A DNA stretch of 18,726 nucleotides from assembly GCA_027943245.1 (NCBI GenBank), contig JANDJZ010001739.1:1-18726 (forward strand), read 5' to 3'. The translations under genes and the position numbers were made by a program. Below the pieces are notes generated by a model, which ran no database searches, had not been told where the DNA came from, and worked only from the letters and a program-made list of their open reading frames with translations. The DNA is from Acanthamoeba sp. SK_2022b (Eukaryota; Discosea; Longamoebia; Acanthamoebidae). Shown piece after piece: positions 6,405 through 14,801 of this stretch (position 1 is the first letter of the stretch; each line of letters starts with the position of its first letter).

Positions 6405-7154
6405 TCACGCTTCCAGCGCGCTGTGAATATAGCGTTGCGGCGATACGCCCAGTTTTTTGCGAAACATGGCGATGAACGCGCTAGGGCTGGCGTAACCCAG
6501 TTCGTGGGCCAGTTGACCCACGGCTACGCCGCGCGCCAGATTGCATACCGCCTCCAGCAGGCGAATTTGCTGGCGCCATTCGGAAAAGCTCAGCGCGGTC
6601 TCTTCGCGAAACAGCCTCGCCAGGGTGCGTTCGCTGGCGCCGACCTTTTTCCCCCACCAGGCGAGCGTTTCGCCATGGCCCAATTCGCGGCACAAAGCAT
6701 CGCATACCTGGCGCAGGCGCCGGTCGCTCGGCAGGGTCACGTGACACAGTTGGCCTGTCTGCATGCGTTGAAACTCATCGCTCAGCAGATTTTGAATGAG
6801 CGTAAGCCGTTCGGCGGAAATGGCGTTTTCAAGCCCGGCGGCAATCAGGGGATGTAGCAGGGGAGTGGCGCTCAACCCCTGGGGGCGTGCGCCATAGCGA
6901 CGAGAAAAGGGCGGCGTAAAATAGATGTTGTGCGTCACGACGTCATTGATGGCTTCCAAACCGTGCGGTGTGCCGCTGGGGAGCCAAATGGCGCGGCCCG
7001 GCGAGAGCAGCCAGATATGCTGCGCGGTGGCGATTTTCGCCACGCCGCGCAGCGGCAAAATCAGCTGCCCCTGCTCATGCTGATGGACGGGCTCTTGGCT
7101 GCCGGGGCTGTAGCTCAGTTGACGCAGGCCTTCAATACCGTGATGGGATGTCAT
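6405..7154 (-). CDS. AraC-family regulator with N-terminal cupin (NimR-like)
   Basis: A 249-residue regulator. The N-terminal cupin half has HQHEQGQLILPLRGVAKI and the SPGRAIWLPSGTPHG segment, which I associate with the NimR/YeaM type. The C-terminal half has two HTHs, ETLAWWGKKVGASERTLARLF and AVGQLAHELGYASPSAFIAMFRKKLGVSPQRY. An ATG at 7184 would add 10 residues. The start at 7154 is preferred because GAGGCAGG lies at a good distance before it. It is transcribed away from the siderophore-receptor operon. A 19-bp inverted repeat in the shared intergenic space may be its operator. Whether it senses the siderophore, as YbtA-type regulators do, or something unrelated cannot be told. Confidence 0.9.
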   Translation of the reverse strand: MTSHHGIEGLRQLSYSPGSQEPVHQHEQGQLILPLRGVAKIATAQHIWLLSPGRAIWLPSGTPHGLEAINDVVTHNIYFTPPFSRRYGARPQGLSATPLLHPLIAAGLENAISAERLTLIQNLLSDEFQRMQTGQLCHVTLPSDRRLRQVCDALCRELGHGETLAWWGKKVGASERTLARLFREETALSFSEWRQQIRLLEAVCNLARGVAVGQLAHELGYASPSAFIAMFRKKLGVSPQRYIHSALEA

Positions 7155-7204
7155 GTTTACCTGCCTCTGTCCGGTTCTCACCATTTGTGCCTATTGCTGC
7201 GATA

Positions 7205-7223
7205 ACGGACAACGTTTGTCCGT
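7205..7223. repeat. Inverted repeat in the divergent AraC/receptor promoter region
   Basis: ACGGACAACGTTTGTCCGT: two perfect 8-bp arms (7205-7212, 7216-7223) with a 3-bp centre. It lies 51 bp before the AraC gene start and 64 bp before the Fur-box candidate. Position and symmetry suit a protein-binding operator. Confidence 0.6.
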
Positions 7224-7286
7224 CTGGCGACATCCTGACTGTCGGTAGCGCCATTCTGCCATGAACGGGCTTCTCTTTTAAAGTTG

Positions 7287-7305
7287 AATAATTATCATTT
7301 CCATC
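7287..7305. promoter_or_regulatory. Candidate Fur box upstream of the TonB-dependent receptor
   Basis: AATAATTATCATTTCCATC agrees with the 19-bp consensus GATAATGATAATCATTATC at 12 positions. It lies 36 bp upstream of the receptor ATG at 7341. Iron-repressed control is expected for siderophore receptors. The match is moderate and no clean -35/-10 pair was found beside it. Confidence 0.5.
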
Positions 7306-7340
7306 AAACTCTACTAACAGTCGGAAAGGCGAAGAGACAG

Positions 7341-9464
7341 ATGGGCAAATTTTTCAGGGAAAAACCGTTGAAAGTGCTGGTATATACGATAATCGCAGGC
7401 TATAGCGGGCAAGCCTTTACCGCGGATGGCGGGCAGAATACCACAAAAGAAGAGACGCTGGTGGTGAGCGCGGCGGCGTCTCAGGATCAGGATGACGAGA
7501 GCACGCTGGTGGCGCACGGCGCCGCCTCCGCGACGAAGTCAAACCAGCCGATTAGCCGCACTTCACAGAGCATCTCTGTGGTGACGCAAGCAGAGATTGA
7601 CGCGCAAGCGGCGAAAAACGTCCCGCAGGCGCTGCGCTATGTTTCCGGCGTCAACTCGGAGAGCGCCGGACCGGATACCCGTTTCGACACCATCATCGTG
7701 CGCGGTTTTGAAGCCGACGAATACCTTGATGGCCTGCGGCTGCCGCGCGAAGCGTGGTGGAGCCGTCCGGCGTGGGATCCGTTCCTGCTGTCGCGCATCG
7801 AAGTGGTCAAAGGCCCTTCCTCGGTACTGTATGGCCAGGCGAATCCCGGCGGGATCGTCAACCTGGTCAGCAAAACGCCGCAGGCGACCCCGTCCGGTGA
7901 GGTGTATGTCAGCGCGGGCAACGAAAATCAGTTTGGCGCCGGCGTCGACGCCACCGGGCCGCTGAACGATAACGGCACGCTGTTGGGGCGCGTGGCGGGG
8001 ACCTTTTTTGATACCGAAACCCAGGTCGATCATACCCGCTATCAGCATTATGACATCGCGCCGTCGCTGACGTGGCAGCCGGATGCGCACACCAGCCTGA
8101 CGATTATTTCGCAGCTGCGCAAAGATCCGGACAGCGGATTCTACAACCAGATGCCGCTTTCCGGCACCTTGACGCCCAACCCGTACGGCCACATCTCGAC
8201 CCGTTTTTATGGCGGCCAGCCGGGCTTCGACAAGTACGAACGCCAGCAGGGCAGCATCGGTTACCAGTTACGGCACGATTTCAACGATACGGTGACTTTC
8301 CGCCAGAATCTGCGTTACCTCAGCAGCACCGGCGACTATCTGATGGTCTATCCATGGGGTGTGCATGCGGATGCGCCGCTCATCGATCGCTATTCGATGA
8401 ACCTGAAGGAGAGCATGACCAACTTCGCGGTGGATAACCAAGCTGAATTCCACTTTGATACCGGTCGGGTGAAACATACGCTGCTGACCGGGATCGACCG
8501 GATGCATACCTCGGTGCGCAGCCAGTCGGGCTACGGCGACGCCAGCCCGATTAACTTCCTCAACCCGGACTATAGCGTGCCGGTGGCCATACCGCCGCTC
8601 GATAGCAGTACGCACAATACGCTCGATCAAACCGGGCTCTATCTCCAGGATCAACTCGAACTGGGGAGCTGGATCCTGAACCTGGCCGGCCGTTACGACG
8701 CGGCGAAAACCAAAAGTATCGATCTGCTGAACGACGCTCGTACCGAGCGCAATGACTATGCAACGACCGGGCGCGCCGGACTGCTGTACCACTTCGATAA
8801 CGGATTGGCGCCTTACATCAGCTATTCCACTTCGTTTGTGCCGAGCAGCAGCAATGACTTTTACGGCCACGCCTTTAAACCGACCGAAGGCAAGCAGACG
8901 GAAGTGGGGTTAAAATACGATCCGGTCGGGCTGGATGCCTTGTTTACCCTGGCGTTGTACGACCTGCGGGAAACCAACGTGGCGACCGCCGATCCCGATC
9001 ACCCGAACTTCAGCGTGCAGACCGGCGAAGTGCGCTCGCGCGGAGTTGAGTTTGATGGCCGCATCAATATCACGCCGGCGTGGTCGGTGCTGGCATCGTA
9101 CAACCTGACCGATCCGAAAGTGCTGAGTGCCAACGACGATACGCAGGGCAAGCGTCCGGTGGGCATTGCGCGCAATACCGCCAAGCTCTGGAGCCAGTAT
9201 GCCTTCGACGGTGCGCTTGACGGTGTGACGCTGGGCGGCGGCGTGCGCTATGTCGGCACCAGCTACGCCACCACGGACAACAGCCTGAAGGTGCCGGCGG
9301 CCACGGTCTACGATGCGCGCGTCGGCTATCAGTGGCGCCAATGGCAGCTGGCGCTGAATGCCGCCAATCTCGGCAACAAAACCTATCTGGCTTCCTGCTC
9401 CAACAATGGCTGCGAGTATGCGCTGAAACGCCAGTACATCGCGACCCTCAGCTATAAGTGGTGA
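7341..9464 (+). CDS. TonB-dependent siderophore receptor (FhuA/FoxA-like, hydroxamate type probable)
   Basis: A 707-residue outer-membrane receptor. It has a signal peptide (KVLVYTIIAGYSGQA, cleavage near residues 25-28), a TonB box ETLVVSA (about 38-44), and a plug domain with PQALRYVSGVNSESAG, RGF, and VVKGPSSVLYGQANPGGIVNLVSKTP. A 22-strand-type barrel follows, ending in an aromatic residue (ATLSYKW). A late Cys pair in ASCSNNGC resembles FhuA/FoxA relatives. The open frame extends to a TTG at 7284, but the Fur-box candidate lies inside that extension and ATG 7341 precedes the signal peptide, so 7341 is chosen. The binding-protein gene starts 3 bp after it. It would bind a ferric siderophore, and neighbours of the FhuD/FhuB type suggest a hydroxamate. 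Confidence 0.95.
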   Translation: MGKFFREKPLKVLVYTIIAGYSGQAFTADGGQNTTKEETLVVSAAASQDQDDESTLVAHGAASATKSNQPISRTSQSISVVTQAEIDAQAAKNVPQALRYVSGVNSESAGPDTRFDTIIVRGFEADEYLDGLRLPREAWWSRPAWDPFLLSRIEVVKGPSSVLYGQANPGGIVNLVSKTPQATPSGEVYVSAGNENQFGAGVDATGPLNDNGTLLGRVAGTFFDTETQVDHTRYQHYDIAPSLTWQPDAHTSLTIISQLRKDPDSGFYNQMPLSGTLTPNPYGHISTRFYGGQPGFDKYERQQGSIGYQLRHDFNDTVTFRQNLRYLSSTGDYLMVYPWGVHADAPLIDRYSMNLKESMTNFAVDNQAEFHFDTGRVKHTLLTGIDRMHTSVRSQSGYGDASPINFLNPDYSVPVAIPPLDSSTHNTLDQTGLYLQDQLELGSWILNLAGRYDAAKTKSIDLLNDARTERNDYATTGRAGLLYHFDNGLAPYISYSTSFVPSSSNDFYGHAFKPTEGKQTEVGLKYDPVGLDALFTLALYDLRETNVATADPDHPNFSVQTGEVRSRGVEFDGRINITPAWSVLASYNLTDPKVLSANDDTQGKRPVGIARNTAKLWSQYAFDGALDGVTLGGGVRYVGTSYATTDNSLKVPAATVYDARVGYQWRQWQLALNAANLGNKTYLASCSNNGCEYALKRQYIATLSYKW

Positions 9465-9467
9465 CCG

Positions 9468-10325
9468 ATGCTGTCGCGACGCAGGTTGTTGACCGCTCTC
9501 CTGTTGGCCCCGCTTTACGCGCGGGCTGACGCCGGCCGGCCGCCGCAAAAGCTGGCCGTGTTGGATTGGGGACTGACGGAAATTCTGTTGGCGCTGGGGG
9601 TGACTCCGGCGTGCGTCTCGGCGCCGGATTGGTATCGCAAGCTGATCCCGACGCCTGCGCTGCCTGCGTCGGCGTTGGATCTCGGCCTGCTGTTTCAGCC
9701 CAATCTGGAAACGCTGTACGCACTGCGGCCGGACGCGATTGTCATCACGCCGCAGCATGCGTTGTTGAAGCCGGCGCTTGAACGTATCGCGCCGACGATC
9801 GCGCTGCCGGCTCATGGGCTGGCGGAACTCATCATCGCCGCCCGGCAATTGGGCGAACGGCTTCAGCGGCAGCCTCAGGCCGCGCAGATATTGGCCAGCC
9901 TGAACGGCAAGCTGAGCCGCGCCTCGCTGCTGGCGCGGCAGGTTGAACGTCCGGCGCTGCTCGCCGCCCCGGTAGATGCGCTGCACCTGCGGGTCTACAC
10001 CGCAGGCAGTCTTCCCGGCGACGTATTGGCCGCCTGCGGGCTGCGCAACGGATGGCATGGCGGCGCGGGAGCGGAAGGCAGCGTGTTGGTGGAGCTGACC
10101 CGCATTGCCGATCTGAATGCGCGGCTGATGCTGTTGACGCCTGACGATCAGCGGGAGTCGGTGTCTCAATGGCGCCAAAGCCCGCTGTGGCAACGTCTGC
10201 CGCTGACCGCAGCGCACAACCTGAACCTGATAGAAGAAAACATCAGCGATGCCGGCGCCCTGATAACCGCCGGGCGCTTTGCCGATATTTTTACCGCGAT
10301 GATGATGAGGTGGCGTGATGCATGA
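9468..10325 (+). CDS. FhuD-like periplasmic siderophore-binding protein, Tat signal
   Basis: A 285-residue periplasmic iron-siderophore-binding protein of the FhuD/TroA-like fold. It opens MLSRRRLLTALLLAPLYARADA. SRRRLLT (residues 3-9) is a twin-arginine export motif like that of E. coli FhuD, and there is no lipobox. Folded segments include LAVLDWGLTEILLALGVTP, LFQPNLETLYALRPDAIVITP and ELTRIADLNARLMLLTPDD, the latter in the second lobe. It starts 3 bp after the receptor stop, with a weak ribosome-binding site, which suggests translational coupling. Its 3' end overlaps the permease gene by 8 bp. It should hand ferric siderophore from the receptor to the permease. Ligand unknown; hydroxamate by analogy with FhuD. 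Confidence 0.92.
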   Translation: MLSRRRLLTALLLAPLYARADAGRPPQKLAVLDWGLTEILLALGVTPACVSAPDWYRKLIPTPALPASALDLGLLFQPNLETLYALRPDAIVITPQHALLKPALERIAPTIALPAHGLAELIIAARQLGERLQRQPQAAQILASLNGKLSRASLLARQVERPALLAAPVDALHLRVYTAGSLPGDVLAACGLRNGWHGGAGAEGSVLVELTRIADLNARLMLLTPDDQRESVSQWRQSPLWQRLPLTAAHNLNLIEENISDAGALITAGRFADIFTAMMMRWRDA

Positions 10326-12303
10326 ATCTTTTTCCCGCCGCCTTTCCTGGGGGGTAATCGCCGCGTTGTGGCTGACGTCGTTGCCGTTGGCGCTGACCGA
10401 TATTCATCGGCAGGGCGGCATTGTCGCGTTGTTCTCCGAGCATAATCTCGATCCGGCGGCCATTATCCTGCATAGCATGTGGTTGCCGCGTCAGGGTATG
10501 GCGATGGTGGGGGGCGCTACGCTGGGGCTGTGCGGCTGGTTAATGCAGCGTGCGCTGCGCAATCCCTTGGCGGAGCCGATGACGCTCGGCATGACCGCCG
10601 GAGCGACGTTGGCGATGGGGCTGGCATCGTTGTGGCTGCCGTCGCTGCTGGTCGGCGCGCGCACCGCCGTGGTGATTATCGGTGAGATTGCGGCGCTCGC
10701 GTGCGTGCTGGCGCTCAGCTGGCGTCAGCGCATGTCGCCGCTGGCGATGGTGCAGGCGGGCATCATGATCAATTTGTGGTGCGGGGCACTGACTTTGCTG
10801 ATCGCCATTATCAACGATCGCTTTTTACTTCAGGTACTGATGTGGGGAGGCGGTTCGCTGGCGGTGGAAAACGGGCAAATTCTGCTGCGGATGTTGCCGT
10901 GGCTCGCCGTCTGCGTAGTGGGCCTGTTGTTCTTGCTGCGCCCGCTTGAACTGCTGCAACTGCCGGAAACCGTGGTCAGCAGCCTCGGTGCATCGCCGGT
11001 GCGCATCCGCGCCGCCGCGGTGCTGCTGGCGCTGACCATGAGCGCACTCATCATTAACGCCGTCGGCGTCATCGGGTTTTTGGGGCTCGCAGCGCCCCAC
11101 CTGGCGCGCTTTGGCGGCGCGCGAACATCCCGGCAAATGGTGCTGCATACGGCGCTCATCGGTGCGGGCCTGCTGTGGCTGACCGATCTTTGCGTCTCTC
11201 GCGTGTCGCTGGAGAGCGGCCAGCTACTGCCCGTCGGCATGCTGACCGCACTGACCGGCGGCCCGTTGCTGATGCTGCTGGCGCGTTTTGCACGGCAGCA
11301 AAGCATCGATCTTGCACCGCCGTTGCCGGTGTCGCAGACCTCGCATCAACGACGGTTCATCTGGTTGTCGGCCGGCATTCTGGCTGCGGGGGTCGTGGTC
11401 TCTTTATGTTTCGGCCATGGATTGCAGCATTGGCACTGGGCGGAAAGAGGGGAGCTGGCGAACCTGCTGCCATTGCGATTGCCACGACTGCTGGCGGCGG
11501 TGAGCGCCGGTGCGCTGCTGGCGGGGGCCGGCGTGTTGATGCAGCGGGTGAGCGGGAACCCGCTCGCCAGCCCGGAAGTGCTGGGTATCGGCGGTGGCGC
11601 GGCCATGGGGGTTACGGCCTTCGTGTTTTTGCTTCCCGCTGGCGGCAGTGGCTGGCTGTTGGCGAGTAGCCTGGGGGGCGCGCTGATAAGCCTGTTGCTG
11701 ACGTTGTGGAACAGCCGTCGAAGCGACTTTAATCCGCAGCGGGTATTGCTCAATGGTTTGGCGCTGAATGCACTATGCCAGGCCGCGGTCAGCATCGTGA
11801 TGCTCAACAATCTTGCCGCAAGTGCGGTGTTGTTGCCGCTGATGACGGGCAGTACCTATTACGTCGGCGCGTCGTTGGCCCAAGGTGTGTTTGTCATCAC
11901 GCTGGTTCTCCTGGCGCTGATGCCGCTGTTCCGCCGCTGGTTGGTGCTGTTGCCGATGGGCAACGTCGCCGGCGCGCTCGGTGTGCCATTGTCGCGCGCA
12001 CGTTTCAGCGTGTTGGCGATGGCGGCAGTCATGACCGGGCTGGCGACGTTGCTGGTCGGCCCGGTGTCTTTCATCGGCCTGCTGGGGCCGCATCTGGCAC
12101 GCAAGATGGGCGCGAAAGGGCCGCTGATGCAGCTCTATACCGCCGTGCTGTTGTCATCCGCCATCATGACCGTTGCCGACTGGCTGGGGCGCAATGCGCT
12201 CTACCCGCGCCAGCTGCCGGTCGGGTTGGTGGCGTCGCTGATCGGCGTCCCCCTGCTGGTATGGCCGTTAATTCGCAATAAGACATTCCAGTCAAAACCA
12301 TAA
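10318..12303 (+). CDS. FhuB-like double-length siderophore permease (FecCD family)
   Basis: A 661-residue inner-membrane permease made of two FecCD halves fused in tandem, as in FhuB. Each half repeats the family marks: RNPLAEPMTLGMTAGA and GFLGLAAPHLARFGG in the first, GNPLASPEVLGIGGGA and VSFIGLLGPHLARKMG in the second. The GLxxPHLAR segments contact the ATPase. About 20 hydrophobic helices are expected. The start at ATG 10318 is chosen over GTG 10315 because GAGG lies 7 bp upstream of it. It overlaps the binding-protein gene by 8 bp. No import ATPase (FhuC) is encoded here: the next gene is an exporter, so the permease must borrow an ATPase from elsewhere, or the true partner is distant. 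It looks intact. Confidence 0.95.
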   Translation: MHESFSRRLSWGVIAALWLTSLPLALTDIHRQGGIVALFSEHNLDPAAIILHSMWLPRQGMAMVGGATLGLCGWLMQRALRNPLAEPMTLGMTAGATLAMGLASLWLPSLLVGARTAVVIIGEIAALACVLALSWRQRMSPLAMVQAGIMINLWCGALTLLIAIINDRFLLQVLMWGGGSLAVENGQILLRMLPWLAVCVVGLLFLLRPLELLQLPETVVSSLGASPVRIRAAAVLLALTMSALIINAVGVIGFLGLAAPHLARFGGARTSRQMVLHTALIGAGLLWLTDLCVSRVSLESGQLLPVGMLTALTGGPLLMLLARFARQQSIDLAPPLPVSQTSHQRRFIWLSAGILAAGVVVSLCFGHGLQHWHWAERGELANLLPLRLPRLLAAVSAGALLAGAGVLMQRVSGNPLASPEVLGIGGGAAMGVTAFVFLLPAGGSGWLLASSLGGALISLLLTLWNSRRSDFNPQRVLLNGLALNALCQAAVSIVMLNNLAASAVLLPLMTGSTYYVGASLAQGVFVITLVLLALMPLFRRWLVLLPMGNVAGALGVPLSRARFSVLAMAAVMTGLATLLVGPVSFIGLLGPHLARKMGAKGPLMQLYTAVLLSSAIMTVADWLGRNALYPRQLPVGLVASLIGVPLLVWPLIRNKTFQSKP

Positions 12304-12331
12304 AAAGTGTGAGTATGAGCAAGGAATTTGC

Positions 12332-13948
12332 ATGTCGGTATTAATGATGTTGTTTCGTATGGTGCGCGGTTGGCTACTGCTCGCCGTGGTCGCCGGTGTC
12401 GTCAGCGGGCTGTGCAATGCCTCTTTGCTGGCGATGATCAATCACGGTCTGACGCAATCCAATGAGGCTTCATGGCTGAGTCCGGGAGGCGATTTTGCGT
12501 TACTGACGCTGTTGATGCTGGCGGCGCGCGTGGTTTCTCAAACCACGTTTATGGCGCTGGGACAAAAGGTGAAGGCGCGCTTGCGCAGCGAACTGGTGCA
12601 AGACGTCAGCGAAACGCGCTGGCTGCTGTTGGAGAAAGCGGGAATGGCAAGAACGCTGTCCGTGCTGACACAGGATCTCGATACGCTGGTGGTGTTTTTC
12701 GTCAACCTGCCCAATCTGCTGATTTTCGGCGCCGTTATCGTTGGCTGCCTGATTTACCTTGGCAGCCTGTCATTGAGCGTACTGGCGCTGGCATTGGCGG
12801 TGATTGTCTGCGGCAGCCTGGGCTACCGCGCCGCGCACGGCCCCGCGATGCGTTTGTTGCGCCGATCGCGTCAGCGGGAAGATACGCTGATTCAGCAATG
12901 CAAAAAATTGTTTGACGGCGCGAGGGAGTTTCGGCTTAACGCGGTGCGTCGCCGTCAATTCGTCAGCGGTGAACTGGCGCAAAATATTGACGCGGTTCGC
13001 CGGGAGAGAACCCGCGGTTATGTGTTGTACGGTTTGGCGAGCAGTTGGGGAAGCGCGTTGTTTTTCGCTTTCATCGGCCTGGTGTTGTTCAGCTTGCGCG
13101 ACGGGCTGGCTTTGGACGAGCGGGCGCTTACCGGCTATATCATGGTGTTTCTGTATATGATTGTGCCGGTCGAAGGGCTGTTATCCGCGCTGCCCACCCT
13201 GGCCGGTGCGCGGGTGGCCATGCAGCGGGTACAGTCGCTGCGTGCGCAACTCAGGCCCGAAGTTCCACAGCGCCATTTTACGCCCCCTCCTTTTGCTTCG
13301 TTAGCGTTGGATAATGTCCGTTACCAATATCAGAACGAAGAAGGGGAGCATTTCACCCTTGGCCCGCTGAATATGCACATTGCGCCCGGTGAACTCATTT
13401 TTATCGTCGGTGGCAATGGCAGCGGCAAGACGACGTTGGCGAATCTGCTGGTGGGAATTTACCCTCCCGATAACGGCGCGATTTTGCTTAACGGCGAGCC
13501 GGTCAGCGACGATCTTCTGGAAATATACCGTCGGCATTTTTCGGTGGTGTTCAACGACTTCTTTCTTTTTGACGATGTGGCGTTCGTCACTGAGCGCACG
13601 CCAAAGCAGGTCGAACATCTGCTGCGCCTGCTGAAGTTAAGCCATAAAGTCAGTTTTGCCCACGGCCGTTTTTCAACAATCGCGCTCTCTCAAGGGCAGA
13701 GAAAACGGCTGGCTTTACTGCAGGCGTGGTTGGAAGAGCGCCCGGTTTATCTGTTTGATGAGTGGGCCGCCGATCAGGATCCGGAGTTTAAGGCGGTGTT
13801 TTATCTTGAACTCTTGCCGATGCTGAAGGCCGAAGGCAAAACGGTCATCGCGATTACTCACGACGATCGCTATTTCTACCTGGCGGATCGCATCATCAAG
13901 CTGGAATCGGGGCTGGTGGTCCCATCGACGCATGGCGTGCCGTCATGA
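12332..13948 (+). CDS. Cyclic-peptide-export-type ABC transporter, fused membrane and ATPase domains
   Basis: A 538-residue exporter half-molecule, like PvdE/SyrD/YojI. The transmembrane half (about 1-290) has six hydrophobic segments, and the ATPase half starts near 320. Motifs are Walker A GGNGSGKTT (360-368), VVFNDFFLF in the Q-loop region, signature LSQGQRKRL (452-460), Walker B PVYLFDEW with Glu477, DQDPEF, and ITHDD with His510. All catalytic residues are present. It follows the permease by 28 bp with AAGGA before the ATG. In other bacteria this class exports siderophore or peptide precursors. Here it may release or recycle the siderophore taken up by the upstream genes. Nothing shows its substrate. 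Confidence 0.93.
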   Translation: MSVLMMLFRMVRGWLLLAVVAGVVSGLCNASLLAMINHGLTQSNEASWLSPGGDFALLTLLMLAARVVSQTTFMALGQKVKARLRSELVQDVSETRWLLLEKAGMARTLSVLTQDLDTLVVFFVNLPNLLIFGAVIVGCLIYLGSLSLSVLALALAVIVCGSLGYRAAHGPAMRLLRRSRQREDTLIQQCKKLFDGAREFRLNAVRRRQFVSGELAQNIDAVRRERTRGYVLYGLASSWGSALFFAFIGLVLFSLRDGLALDERALTGYIMVFLYMIVPVEGLLSALPTLAGARVAMQRVQSLRAQLRPEVPQRHFTPPPFASLALDNVRYQYQNEEGEHFTLGPLNMHIAPGELIFIVGGNGSGKTTLANLLVGIYPPDNGAILLNGEPVSDDLLEIYRRHFSVVFNDFFLFDDVAFVTERTPKQVEHLLRLLKLSHKVSFAHGRFSTIALSQGQRKRLALLQAWLEERPVYLFDEWAADQDPEFKAVFYLELLPMLKAEGKTVIAITHDDRYFYLADRIIKLESGLVVPSTHGVPS

Positions 13949-14111
13949 TGCGCATTGCTTTCACCCAGCACGATATTGGGCTTTTTTCCCCTCATGCTTG
14001 ATGATTCGCCCCGGCTTTCCTCTGCGCAGTGAACGCGGTGATAGTGTACTGTTGCCCGCGGGTAAGGTAATTTGCTGATGGCAATGACGACTGACGCGGG
14101 GGCTAATGGGC

Positions 14112-14744
14112 ATGAACGAGAAAATCGACTATCACATCGAGAAATACCATTTCGCGCCGCTGGATGAGGCCCCGCGGCTTGCGCACCAGTGGAGCGAGGT
14201 GCTGAACGAGTGCCGCGAGACGCAGGCCGGAGCGGAGGAGCGTCTGCGCATTGCGCTGCTCAACGTGGATTATGTGACCAGTTTCGAACTGCCTTTCCGG
14301 TTATTGCTGGTGCGGGCGCCGCAGCTGATCGCCGGAATACGGGAGGAGCTGCCGCTCAGCCAGAAGAATGTGGTGTTCAACGGCAAGCGTTTCGGCTGCG
14401 TCTACAGCCTGAAAAGCGATTTGAGCGGCGTGCCGGAGGCCTTTCAGTACAGCCTGTCGACCCGCATTCACCGCCGGGCGGCATCGGGCGTGGACGCGCT
14501 GCCATACCGGGAAATCGCCAAGGCGCTCAAGGCGCCGCGTGAGCGGCTCAGGTTGGCGCTCGAGCAAGGGCTGCCGGTAACGGCGCTGGACGGATTGTTC
14601 TGGTTCGGCATCCAGCGTATTGCCGCCGAGGTGCGCAGGCTAAGAAAAACCGGCATGGCGATCGTGACGGCGGAAACGGAGATCTTCGACACCCTGACCG
14701 GCACGACGCGCAAGGTCCCGGTGTACCGCCTGGCCGAGAGTTAA
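14112..14744 (+). CDS. Uncharacterised protein, possible winged-helix C-terminus
   Basis: A 210-residue protein I do not recognise. The middle contains ALLNVDYVTSFELPFRLLLVRAPQLIAGI and VVFNGKRFGCVYSLKSDL, looking like a mixed alpha/beta domain. The C-terminus (about 170-208) has IQRIAAEVRRLRKTGMAIVTA and ends in VPVYRL, a pattern common in winged helix-turn-helix domains that finish in a beta wing. No signal peptide or membrane helix is seen. ATG 14106 is in frame two codons earlier; 14112 is preferred because GGGGG lies about 9 bp before it. It stands alone, convergent with the DoxX gene. A DNA-binding role is a guess. Confidence 0.8.
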   Translation: MNEKIDYHIEKYHFAPLDEAPRLAHQWSEVLNECRETQAGAEERLRIALLNVDYVTSFELPFRLLLVRAPQLIAGIREELPLSQKNVVFNGKRFGCVYSLKSDLSGVPEAFQYSLSTRIHRRAASGVDALPYREIAKALKAPRERLRLALEQGLPVTALDGLFWFGIQRIAAEVRRLRKTGMAIVTAETEIFDTLTGTTRKVPVYRLAES

Positions 14745-14760
14745 TTGTCGTTTCCGCACA

Positions 14761-14787
14761 AAGGAGGTTCGAATCAGGAACCTCCTT
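14761..14787. terminator. Convergent terminator between the uncharacterised gene and the DoxX gene
   Basis: AAGGAGGTTC (14761-14770), 7-nt loop, GAACCTCCTT (14778-14787): a perfect 10-bp stem. T-runs are poor on both sides, so termination is likely but not certain. Location between two convergent stops supports it. Confidence 0.6.
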
Positions 14788-14801
14788 AATTATGGTACCG
14801 C

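Noticed and set aside
8910..10217. 435-codon open frame on the minus strand opposite the receptor and FhuD-like gene
   Set aside because: Antisense of two well-supported proteins; Arg/Gln-rich, no motif.
13962..13987. CCCA...TGGG followed by six T after the exporter gene, as a terminator
   Set aside because: Stem only four pairs with a 9-nt loop; too weak to call.
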